The notes below the pieces were generated by a model that did not search any database, was not told the DNA's origin, and worked only from the letters and a program-made list of their open reading frames with translations. The translations under genes and the position numbers were made by a program. A stretch of DNA of 20,856 nucleotides, taken from the NCBI GenBank assembly GCA_031423755.1, contig JANPGC010000105.1, forward strand, positions 1 through 20,856, written 5' to 3'. The number at the start of each line of letters is the position of its first letter. Positions within the stretch are counted from its first letter, which is position 1. The stretch is from JANMEX01 sp031423755 (GTDB lineage: Bacteria; Pseudomonadota; Alphaproteobacteria; Rhizobiales; Rhizobiaceae). This document shows, one piece after another, positions 14,343-20,856 of the stretch.

Positions 14343-14987
14343 TCAAGCGGCCAATTGCAATGATGACCATGCAACAGCGACGAAATGGCACGATGACGCG
14401 GCAAGGACGAACCCGTGCCAGATCGCCCGTTGGAAGCGAAGCCGCTCCCAGACGTGAAAGATGACACCGACGGTGTACAGAAGGCCGCCAAGAAGCACGA
14501 GGACGGCAGCGCCCGTTGGCAGGCGCTCAAACATCGGCCAGACCATGGCGACGCTTGCCCAGCCGAGGAGCAGGTAAAGACCGATGGAAAAGCGTGCGAA
14601 GCGGTCGCCAAACAGCAAACGAAGTGCGGCGCCAGCGACAGCTCCAGCCCAGACGACCGCCAGAACGCCGTAGGTGAAGAACCCGCCCATCATAACAACC
14701 AGCGGCGTATAGGTGCCGGCAATCTTGAGGTAAATTGCCGCGTGGTCAAAACGCTGCAACAGCGGCTGCCAAGCGGCGTGAATTATCATGTTGTTTGCTG
14801 CAGAGGCGCAGAAGAGGGCAATGACTGTGAGGGCGTAGACTGCCAAGGCGATGGCCATGCCAGGCGTCACGTGCGGAAAACTCACGGACAGCAGCGCTGC
14901 AAAGCCGGTCAGACTGGCGGCGATTCCTGCGGCGTGCACAATACCATCGGCGGCGTGTTCGGCATATGATTCACTGCGCACAGCCAT
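14343..14987 (-). CDS. trhA: Hemolysin III/TrhA family (PAQR) membrane protein
   Basis: 214 residues with seven membrane segments. The three PAQR metal-site regions can be seen: SYAEHAADGIVHAAG at the N-terminus, NNMIIHAAW after the second helix, with FDHAAIYLKIAGTYTP following, and WHGFVLAASSCHFVAV at the C-terminus, whose histidines would bind zinc. Despite the historic name, bacterial members such as B. subtilis YplQ and E. coli TrhA are linked to membrane fluidity and lipid homeostasis rather than lysis. ATG 14987 gives the family N-terminus; ATG 15035 and 15086 would add polar sequence of no family likeness. It is the promoter-proximal gene of a pair with yaiI. Confidence 0.9.
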   Translation of the reverse strand: MAVRSESYAEHAADGIVHAAGIAASLTGFAALLSVSFPHVTPGMAIALAVYALTVIALFCASAANNMIIHAAWQPLLQRFDHAAIYLKIAGTYTPLVVMMGGFFTYGVLAVVWAGAVAGAALRLLFGDRFARFSIGLYLLLGWASVAMVWPMFERLPTGAAVLVLLGGLLYTVGVIFHVWERLRFQRAIWHGFVLAASSCHFVAVAWSSLQLAA

Positions 14988-15314
14988 GAAAACCCTGAAC
15001 TCCAGTCGTTGAAAACAAATCTCACTATGCTTCATTGCTGACACTACGGCATTTTGATTGCAGCAGCGTGAATCGCATGGCGGCAAATTGACGCCGGGAG
15101 TTAACCATAAGTCATGGTTTTGGACGGTGAGACTTGGTCAAGCGGCAGGCCGAAGCAGAGCTCTATTGCGCATGCCGATACGGTTTAAATACGATCCAAT
15201 GCGTTGACTATCCGGGCTGTTTGATGAAATTTCTACTGGCAAAGCCGACCGTAACAGACCATTCTTCCTGTCGGCATCCAGCCGAACACAATCATCTCAA
15301 GGGGGACCAACCAC
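14988..15314. other. Intergenic region between divergent trhA and HdeA-like genes
   Basis: 327 bases without a supported gene. It holds a small inverted repeat AACCAT-aagtc-ATGGTT at 15103-15119 that includes TTAACCAT (15101-15108), the sequence of a CtrA half-site in alphaproteobacteria. Near the HdeA-like gene there is TTGACT (about 15203-15208) without a clear -10. A short open frame from 15134 overlaps the HdeA-like gene in another frame and shows no protein-like pattern. Confidence 0.35.
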
Positions 15315-15605
15315 ATGAAGAGACATATTCTGGCCATCGGATTGCTGCTCGCCGCCGGCACAGTCGCAGCCAAGGCTGAGGTCATTGACCTTGCCACCGT
15401 CAAATGTTCCGATCTTGCCAGCATGTCTGCCGAAGACAGCGGCTTCTTCTTCACATGGGTTCACGGCTATTTCGGCGGACAGTCCGGCGACACGACGATG
15501 GACCTGGACGCGATGGAAGAGGCAGGCAAGGCCATCGGCGAATATTGCGGCGCAAATCCGGACGTTGGCGTGCTGGCCGCTGTCAAGCAACTGTCCGACC
15601 AATAA
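15315..15605 (+). CDS. HdeA/HdeB family periplasmic protein
   Basis: 96 residues. Signal peptide 1-21 ends AAKA/E. The mature protein has exactly two cysteines, Cys31 and Cys78, spaced as in HdeA, where they form one disulfide, and the family's aromatic stretch SGFFFTWVHGYFGG (42-55) followed by a helix ending EYCGANPD. HdeA-type proteins are small periplasmic chaperones that unfold at acid pH and shield other proteins; acid protection here is inferred from family, and rhizobial members are little studied. AAGGGGG lies about 10 bases ahead of the ATG. A GC-rich hairpin follows the stop. Confidence 0.85.
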   Translation: MKRHILAIGLLLAAGTVAAKAEVIDLATVKCSDLASMSAEDSGFFFTWVHGYFGGQSGDTTMDLDAMEEAGKAIGEYCGANPDVGVLAAVKQLSDQ

Positions 15606-15625
15606 TCATCGGCAGGCGAGGCGAA

Positions 15626-15659
15626 GTGCCGGGCGCATAACCCGGCACACTTCCTTCTT
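15626..15659 (+). terminator. Probable terminator of the HdeA-like gene
   Basis: A perfect 8-bp stem, GTGCCGGG (15626-15633) with CCCGGCAC (15641-15648), has a 7-base loop and is followed by the pyrimidine-rich acttccttctt. The U run is interrupted, so efficiency is uncertain. It lies 21 bases after the stop. On the minus strand it lies after the RTX gene but has no U run there. Confidence 0.55.
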
Positions 15660-15664
15660 GTAGA

Positions 15665-17944
15665 TCAAATTGCGAAAACGAAGTCTCCAGACCAATCGAT
15701 CTGTGGCAAATGCAGTCCCTCGAACAGGATCGAGCCAGAGCCAAGTGTCATCAAGACACCGGCTGACGTGTCAACCGTGTTGGCTTGCAGCGCCGCGAGC
15801 GTCATATTGGTGGCAGTGAAATCGAGGATGTCGTTGCCATTGCCGAAGTCGCGGATGGTGTCGATACCATTGCCGTAATCGAAGCGGATGCGGTCGTCGC
15901 CAAGGCCGAGTGTGAAAATGTCATCGCCTGCGCCAAGCACGACAAAGTCGTTGCCCGCACCAGAATCAATCTGGTCGTTGCCAGCATCGCCCCAGATTAC
16001 ATCATTGCCATCGCCGCCTGAGAGGAAATCGTCGCCGATGCCGCCATACATGGTGTCATTGCCAGCCTCGCCAAACAGCCCGTCATTGCCGTCACCGCCG
16101 CCAATGATGTCGTTGCCATCGCCGCCAAAAGCGGCGTCGTCGCCGTTCTGGCCTTCGAGCGCATCATTGCCGGCAAGGCCGAAAAGCTGGTCGTTGCCCG
16201 TGTAGCCATAGAGCAGGTTTGCGCCAGCGGTACCGATAATTATATCGTTCAGGCGGGAGCCAACAACGTTCTCGATACTGGTTAGCGTGTCACCATCGGA
16301 CGCAGTGCCGTTGGTGAGATGGACTGTAACGCCTGCTGTTGAGGTGGTGTAGTCGGCCCGGTCGATGCCGTCGCCGCCGTTCAACACATCCGCGCCGATA
16401 TCGCCGCGCAGGACGTCGTTGCCGATGCCGCCCAGCAACGTGTCAGTGCCGGAACCGCCATAAAGCGTATCATTGCCCGCGCCGCCGTTCAGGGCATCGC
16501 TGCCGCCGTCGCCGCCGGAAAGCACATTGGCACCAGCGTTGCCGGTCAAAATATCATTCGCAACGCCGCCTGTGATGTTTTCGACGTTGGATATGGAGAC
16601 GTTGACCGAGTAATATGGCGCTCCGGCAAGAAGCGCTGTTGCTGTGCCTGCGCCAAGGTCGGCGGTGACGCCAGTCGTGACGCCGTAAAAGCTGATCGTG
16701 TCGATCCCTGCACCGCCGTCAATCAGTTCCACGCCCAAATCCGGCCCAAATATCAGACCGGGCAGCAAAGTGTCGTTGCCGTCACCGCCGCTGAGCGTGT
16801 CCTTGCCGTCACCGCCATTGAGCACATCATTGCCAGCGCCGCCGACAAGCAGGTCGGTTCCCCCGTTGCCGTAAAGCGCGTCCGCACCGCTGCCGCCATA
16901 AATCTTGTCATTTCCATCACCGCCCAGCAGGGTTGCGGCGGCGGCGGCAGCGGTCAGCGTGTCGTCAAATCGGCTGCCATTGACAGTTTCAATTGAGATG
17001 TAGGTGTCGCCAGCAGCGTCGCCGCTTGTGCCGCCAGCCGCCAGATTGAGGATGACGGCACCCAAGGCATCGGAATAGTCGGCGATGTCTGTTCCCGCGC
17101 CCCCGTCGAGGAGATCGGCACCTGCCCCGCCGTTGAGGGTGTCATTGCCGTCACCGCCGGCCAACTGGTCGCCGCCGTCGCCGCCGCGAAGCGTATCTTT
17201 ACCCGCCGCGCCGGAGACATTGTCGTTGCCAATGCCGCCATTCAGGACGTTCGCTCCCGCGTCGCCAGCAATGATATCATTGCCGCTGCCGCCGGTGGCA
17301 TTTTCGATTGACGACAATATCGCCCTGACAAACACGCCCGTGCCGGCGGTGCCGCCAATGGCAGTTCCGACCAGCAAGTTGATGATCACGCCGATAGAGA
17401 CATCATCAAAACTGACTGTGTCGTTCCCCGCGCCGCCGTTAACCATGTCGTATGCAGCGGATACGGAATTGTTCAAGCCGGGCCTGAATAGATCATCGCC
17501 GCCATAGCCATTGAGCGTGTCAGCGAGGTTGGTGCCGAATATCTGGTCATTGCCCGAGAGGATGTAGGCCAGAACGTCACTGCTGTTTGCGATCAGATTT
17601 GCAAGGTCGACGGAGAGGCCAGTTATGTTGTAGGCAAAGACTGCCGGATCAAAACCTTTGGCGAAGGAATAGGTGAGTGAGGTCACCGTCCCACTGGCGA
17701 CGCGCGTAGGAAGCGGCGTTCCATTTACGCCGTAGTCCGATGGAATGGTAAGGCCTGTGCCTCGCAAGATTGCCGTCTGGTAATCCCGCGTGGCAGAATT
17801 TGGTGTCAGCGCGATAAGCAGGACTGCGTATGTTCCATCGGCTTGAGCGTCGGCATAGCGCCAGTCAAGCATGTTGAAGGTCGGCATGTTTCCAGACTGA
17901 ACGCCAGCGGACGTTACAACTTCATTGACCCGGACCACTGCCAT
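15665..17944 (-). CDS. RTX (hemolysin-type calcium-binding repeat) protein
   Basis: 759 residues, low in Cys and rich in Gly/Asp/Asn. Residues 1-120 form a non-repeat domain I do not recognise (KGFDPAVFAYNITGLSVDL near its end). From about 128 to 705 there are many GGxGxDxxx nonapeptides, which coil into a calcium-binding beta-roll. These are interrupted by four related beta segments of the type GVxVxLxxGxA...SIENVxGS. Residues 706-759 have the hydrophobic C-terminal form seen in type I-secreted RTX proteins. Secretion through an ABC/HlyD/TolC exporter is inferred; no exporter gene is in this window. No protease zinc site or lipase motif was found, so it may be structural or adhesive. AAGGAG sits 8 bases before ATG 17944. 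An upstream start at 18007 lacks support. Confidence 0.9.
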   Translation of the reverse strand: MAVVRVNEVVTSAGVQSGNMPTFNMLDWRYADAQADGTYAVLLIALTPNSATRDYQTAILRGTGLTIPSDYGVNGTPLPTRVASGTVTSLTYSFAKGFDPAVFAYNITGLSVDLANLIANSSDVLAYILSGNDQIFGTNLADTLNGYGGDDLFRPGLNNSVSAAYDMVNGGAGNDTVSFDDVSIGVIINLLVGTAIGGTAGTGVFVRAILSSIENATGGSGNDIIAGDAGANVLNGGIGNDNVSGAAGKDTLRGGDGGDQLAGGDGNDTLNGGAGADLLDGGAGTDIADYSDALGAVILNLAAGGTSGDAAGDTYISIETVNGSRFDDTLTAAAAAATLLGGDGNDKIYGGSGADALYGNGGTDLLVGGAGNDVLNGGDGKDTLSGGDGNDTLLPGLIFGPDLGVELIDGGAGIDTISFYGVTTGVTADLGAGTATALLAGAPYYSVNVSISNVENITGGVANDILTGNAGANVLSGGDGGSDALNGGAGNDTLYGGSGTDTLLGGIGNDVLRGDIGADVLNGGDGIDRADYTTSTAGVTVHLTNGTASDGDTLTSIENVVGSRLNDIIIGTAGANLLYGYTGNDQLFGLAGNDALEGQNGDDAAFGGDGNDIIGGGDGNDGLFGEAGNDTMYGGIGDDFLSGGDGNDVIWGDAGNDQIDSGAGNDFVVLGAGDDIFTLGLGDDRIRFDYGNGIDTIRDFGNGNDILDFTATNMTLAALQANTVDTSAGVLMTLGSGSILFEGLHLPQIDWSGDFVFAI
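15832..17563 (-). repeat. RTX nonapeptide-coding repeat region
   Basis: This stretch encodes the GGxGxDxxx units of the RTX protein (residues about 128-705). Plus-strand DNA shows repeated variants of gccgccgtt, tcattgcc and gtcgttgcc. The blocks are separated by four longer modules at residues about 178-226, 288-331, 417-469 and 529-571. Repeats are degenerate, so recent slippage is not obvious. Confidence 0.85.
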
Positions 17945-18040
17945 GACACAACTCCTTGATTTAATTTGAAGCGTCATAGTTGTATCTGCAGCGTCACACA
18001 ATTGCATACTTAAGCAATGGTAAATATATAAAATGTGATC
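17945..18040 (-). promoter_or_regulatory. Candidate promoter and operator of the RTX gene
   Basis: Reading the minus strand, TTGTGT is followed after 17 bases by TATGAC, a weak sigma-70-like pair. On the plus strand AGCGTCA occurs at 17970-17976 and 17990-17996, exactly 20 bp apart, overlapping both boxes. An inverted repeat ATTGC-N8-GCAAT lies at 18001-18018 and the region above it is very AT-rich. Two helical turns between the direct repeats suit a dimeric regulator, but none can be named. Confidence 0.35.
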
Positions 18041-18067
18041 AAAAAGCCGGAGCTTGCGCCCCGGCTT
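18041..18067 (-). terminator. Rho-independent terminator of ndk
   Basis: On the minus strand a 10-bp stem (18067-18058 with 18053-18044, one G-U pair) closes a GCAA tetraloop and runs into five U. It lies 45 bases after the ndk stop. Stem, GNRA loop and U run make a strong intrinsic terminator that separates ndk from the RTX gene. Confidence 0.9.
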
Positions 18068-18112
18068 GATGAGTCAAATCAACGGCTTGGAGCTCTTGGC
18101 TCCAATTCAGAT

Positions 18113-18535
<423 letters not shown>

Positions 18536-18573
18536 TTTGTTTTCCGTCCTGTTTGAATTGATGCCGCAGCGCG

Positions 18574-18593
18574 GCCGACCTCATGAGGTTGGC
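18574..18593. promoter_or_regulatory. 20-bp near-perfect palindrome at the predicted ndk start site
   Basis: GCCGACCTCA followed by TGAGGTTGGC is a palindrome with one mismatched pair; the inner 12 bases ACCTCATGAGGT are perfect. It begins 3 bases beyond the predicted -10 box of ndk, so it would cover the transcription start and first bases of the leader. It may be a repressor site, or a leader hairpin in RNA, where the mismatch becomes a G-U or A-C pair depending on strand. Confidence 0.5.
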
Positions 18594-18596
18594 GCG

Positions 18597-18625
18597 TCTA
18601 TACAGGCGCGGACCGGGAATGCCAA
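18597..18625 (-). promoter_or_regulatory. Sigma-70-type promoter of ndk
   Basis: On the minus strand TTGGCA (18625-18620), a 17-base spacer and TATAGA (18602-18597) give five of six and four of six or better matches to the consensus at optimal spacing. It lies 62 bases before the ndk ATG in an intergenic stretch of 114 bases. Confidence 0.65.
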
Positions 18626-18649
18626 GGGCCGTGCGGTCAAGCCAGCCGA

Positions 18650-19090
18650 CTACTGCGCGGGTGCGGCGCAGTCAATTCCAGTGAGCTTCCAGCCATTCTT
18701 CGGCGACTCAATGTCTGATACTTTCCATTCGTCGCCAACCTTTTCCAGTATCCAGACAATCTTGGCATCTTCCCCGAACAACTTGAATGTCGCATCGACA
18801 GAGCCGGAATCGCCCGCCATCGCGCCTGAAAGATTGAGTGTCTTCTTCAGTTCGTCCGCGTCAAAGTCCTGCGCATCCAGCGTCAGCATGAAATCAATGC
18901 ACGGCTCGTCACTTTCCTTCGTGGCAGCATCCAGCACTTCCCTCGCCTTGCCAACAAAGCGGTCGCGATTCTCCGTGGCGAATTCGGAACCAGGGTCGTT
19001 GTAAAAGTACTGGACGGCTTCTGTAGGGTCCTGCGCAAAAGCTGGAGCAACGGAGAGCGCGAGCGCGGCGGCGAGGATCAGTTGCTTCAT
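18650..19090 (-). CDS. Small secreted protein, DUF3828-like
   Basis: 146 residues with a clear signal peptide (KQLILAAALALSVAPAFA/Q). The mature part begins DPTEAVQYFYND and contains an acidic helical stretch, then beta strands SVDATFKLFG, IVWILEKVGDEWKVSDIES, a pattern like the NTF2-like DUF3828 proteins. Two cysteines (in EPCIDF and GIDCAAP) may pair. The role is unknown. The ATG lies 3 bases after the panB stop and its AGGGA ribosome site sits inside the end of panB, so it is probably translated from the panC-panB transcript. A link with pantothenate synthesis is not implied by sequence. Confidence 0.8.
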   Translation of the reverse strand: MKQLILAAALALSVAPAFAQDPTEAVQYFYNDPGSEFATENRDRFVGKAREVLDAATKESDEPCIDFMLTLDAQDFDADELKKTLNLSGAMAGDSGSVDATFKLFGEDAKIVWILEKVGDEWKVSDIESPKNGWKLTGIDCAAPAQ

Positions 19091-19093
19091 TCT

Positions 19094-19921
19094 TCAATTT
19101 CCCTGCTTTTTCAATGTGTAAACATGCTCTTCTGTCGGAAAGGCACGAGATTTGACATCTTCTGCATAGGCAGCGACCGCCGCCTCGATGGCATCGCCCA
19201 CCTGCCCGTATTTCTTGACGAATTTCGGCACCCGGGGGTTCAGCCCCAGCATGTCCTCAAGCACCAAAATCTGCCCGTCGCATTCTTTTGATGCGCCGAT
19301 GCCAATGGTGGGAATCGCAATTTCCCGCGTGATCTCGGCGGCCAACGGCTCGACAATACCCTCCAGCACCACGGTAAATGCCCCGGCGTCCGTCACGGCG
19401 CGGGCGTCGTTCTTGATCAGCGGCCACTGCGCCACGTCACGTCCTTGGGTCTTGAAGCCGCCCATCGTGTTGATCGCCTGTGGCGTCAGCCCGATGTGCG
19501 CCATGACCGGAATGCCGCGCTCTGCAAGAAAGTTGATCGTCTCGGCCATGCGCTTGCCGCCTTCGAGCTTGACCGCGCCGCAGGCGGTTTCCTTCATGAT
19601 TTTCGCCGCATTCCGGAAGGCCACAGCCGGGCTTTCCTCATAGGTGCCGAATGGCATATCGACAACGACCAGCGCCTGCTTGGACCCGCGCACAACGGCG
19701 CGGCCGTGCATGATCATCAGATCGAGCGGCACGCCGATGGTCGAATCCATGCCGTGCATGACCATGCCCAGACTGTCGCCCACGAGCATGAAGTCTGCGT
19801 ATTTGTCGACAATGGCCGCCGTATGGGCATGGTAGGCGGTCAGCGAAACAATCGGCGTCACGCCCTTGCGGGCTCGGATGTCGGGGGCAGTCAGGCGGCG
19901 GGTGATGATTTCGATGCTCAT
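19094..19921 (-). CDS. panB: 3-methyl-2-oxobutanoate hydroxymethyltransferase (ketopantoate synthase)
   Basis: 275 residues. PanB adds a hydroxymethyl group from 5,10-methylene-tetrahydrofolate to alpha-ketoisovalerate, giving ketopantoate, the first committed step to pantothenate and CoA. Magnesium-binding sites are visible: VGDSLGM (Asp49), VDMPFGTY (Asp88) and KLEGG (Glu120). The catalytic glutamate is Glu187 in VVLEGIVEPLA, and the substrate loop HIGLTPQ is at 142-148. Length and start fit the family; AAAGG precedes ATG 19921. It follows panC by 26 bases and the small secreted-protein gene comes right after it. Confidence 0.97.
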   Translation of the reverse strand: MSIEIITRRLTAPDIRARKGVTPIVSLTAYHAHTAAIVDKYADFMLVGDSLGMVMHGMDSTIGVPLDLMIMHGRAVVRGSKQALVVVDMPFGTYEESPAVAFRNAAKIMKETACGAVKLEGGKRMAETINFLAERGIPVMAHIGLTPQAINTMGGFKTQGRDVAQWPLIKNDARAVTDAGAFTVVLEGIVEPLAAEITREIAIPTIGIGASKECDGQILVLEDMLGLNPRVPKFVKKYGQVGDAIEAAVAAYAEDVKSRAFPTEEHVYTLKKQGN

Positions 19922-19947
19922 GGTCGGCCTTTCAATTTGGGCGGACG

Positions 19948-20796
19948 TTAAGGTGCATAGACCCGATTGTCTATCAGACGAACGGAGCCGAATTTGACAG
20001 TCAGCAGGATGACCAGCGGGCGAGACATTGTTCCGGACACCGGCATCAGCGTTGCCGCATCGCGCAGGTCGACGGCTTCGATCAAGGCTCGCGGCTCTGC
20101 CTTCAGAACAGCGCGAACGGTATTGCGGATGGCGGCAACAGACCGCTCGCCGGACACAATCAACTCCCCTGCGCGATCCAGTGCCTTGGACAAGATGACG
20201 GCTGCTTTGCGGTCGTCAGGTGTCAGGCGCACGTTGCGGGACGAACAGGCCAGTCCGTCCGCCTCGCGTACGGTGGCGACGGGCACGATCTCGAGCGGTT
20301 GATTGAGGTCTGCAACCATGCGCCTGATGACGGCGACCTGCTGGAAATCCTTTTCACCGAAGAAGGCTTTGTCCGGAGAGGCTATGTTGAACAGCTTGGT
20401 GCAGACCGTGGCCACGCCACGGAAATGGCCGGGGCGGATCTTGCCCATCAGCACTTTGGACAGCTTCACTGTCTCGACAATGGTTTCCTCGTTGCCGGGG
20501 TACATTTCCTTGACGTCTGGCGTGAAGACGAAGTCCGCACCCTCGGCTTCAAGCATCGCCAGATCGCGGTCAAGATCGCGCGGATAGGTCGAGAGGTCTT
20601 CGTTGGCGGCAAACTGGGTCGGATTGACGAAGATGGTGACGACCGTGATGTCGCAGTGCTGTCTCGCCTGCTTGACCAGTTCCATGTGGCCAACGTGAAG
20701 ATAGCCCATCGTGGGCACGAGGCCGATGGACTTGCCGGCGCGGCGAAGCGGCAGCAGCGCGGCGCGGAAGCCGGCGATGGTGGTGTGGACTTTCAA
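19948..20796 (-). CDS. panC: Pantothenate synthetase (pantoate–beta-alanine ligase)
   Basis: 282 residues. PanC joins pantoate and beta-alanine with ATP by way of pantoyl-adenylate. It has PTMGYLHVGH with the HxGH nucleotide motif (His34, His37), FVNPTQFAANEDLSTYPR, FFGEKDFQQVAVIRRM and CSSRNVRL, all family hallmarks. The start is TTG at 20796: the family N-terminus begins there, AGGG lies 8 bases ahead, and an in-frame TGA stands upstream at 20850-20848 with no ATG or GTG between. It is the first visible gene of a panC-panB operon. The region from 20797 to the window end (60 bases) holds no recognised feature. Confidence 0.96.
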   Translation of the reverse strand: MKVHTTIAGFRAALLPLRRAGKSIGLVPTMGYLHVGHMELVKQARQHCDITVVTIFVNPTQFAANEDLSTYPRDLDRDLAMLEAEGADFVFTPDVKEMYPGNEETIVETVKLSKVLMGKIRPGHFRGVATVCTKLFNIASPDKAFFGEKDFQQVAVIRRMVADLNQPLEIVPVATVREADGLACSSRNVRLTPDDRKAAVILSKALDRAGELIVSGERSVAAIRNTVRAVLKAEPRALIEAVDLRDAATLMPVSGTMSRPLVILLTVKFGSVRLIDNRVYAP

Positions 20797-20856
20797 TTTG
20801 CAGGCCCTGAATTGTGGACAATGTTCGGGCTTTGCTGCTTGCTCCCCTCATCTGCC

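Noticed and set aside
15134..15379. 81-codon plus-strand frame in the trhA/HdeA-like intergenic region
   Set aside because: It overlaps the HdeA-like gene in a different frame, has no ribosome site and no recognisable pattern.
15785..17507. Periodic repeats resembling a repeat array or CRISPR
   Set aside because: The period is set by protein-level RTX nonapeptides read on the minus strand; units are degenerate, in frame and have no uniform spacers.

Overview
The window reads as ordinary chromosome from an alphaproteobacterium of the order Hyphomicrobiales (Rhizobiales). The evidence is the run uvrC – pgsA – moaD – moaE, the Omp25/Omp31/RopB-type porin-like protein, the best-recognised protein signatures, and base composition (hand counts of roughly 52-75% GC in sampled lines). 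No tRNA, rRNA, CRISPR array, integrase or insertion sequence was seen. Genus cannot be set by eye.

Layout. 1-1860 (minus): a molybdopterin oxidoreductase cut by the left edge of the window. 2006-3467: a LysE-type exporter and an EamA-type permease, converging tail to tail. 3573-6305 (plus): rlmJ, a small histidine-rich secreted protein, an RNase T2 lipoprotein and a glutathione S-transferase; the last three are tightly spaced. 6316-7003 (minus): an outer-membrane beta-barrel gene with a clear intrinsic terminator. 7278-12203 (plus): a PTR1/FolM-like pteridine reductase overlapping uvrC, a small ribbon-helix-helix (RHH) regulator plus two-helix membrane protein, then pgsA-moaD-moaE. 12272-13852 (plus): a large exported protein of unknown function, meeting yaiI (minus) tail to tail; trhA/hemolysin III lies upstream of yaiI. 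15315-15605 (plus): an HdeA/HdeB-like periplasmic protein. 15665-17944 (minus): a 759-residue RTX calcium-binding protein. 18113-18535 (minus): ndk with a recognisable promoter, a palindrome at its start site and an intrinsic terminator. 18650-20796 (minus): panC-panB and a small secreted protein, apparently one operon.

Connections. MoaD and MoaE form molybdopterin synthase and would supply cofactor to enzymes such as the one at the left edge. PanC and PanB supply pantothenate for coenzyme A. PgsA makes phosphatidylglycerophosphate. UvrC is the nuclease of nucleotide excision repair. Several products are envelope or secreted proteins: the beta-barrel, HdeA-like protein, RTX protein, RNase T2 lipoprotein and three secreted proteins of unknown role.

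Most worth a second look: the RHH plus membrane-protein cassette between uvrC and pgsA with repeat elements in its promoter; PgsA carrying Asp in place of the signature glycine; the SDR protein with the complete PTR1 signature; and a 20-bp near-perfect palindrome at the predicted ndk start site. I did not find a clearly new multi-gene system. The RHH/membrane pair is the only candidate, and no function can be proved from sequence alone.
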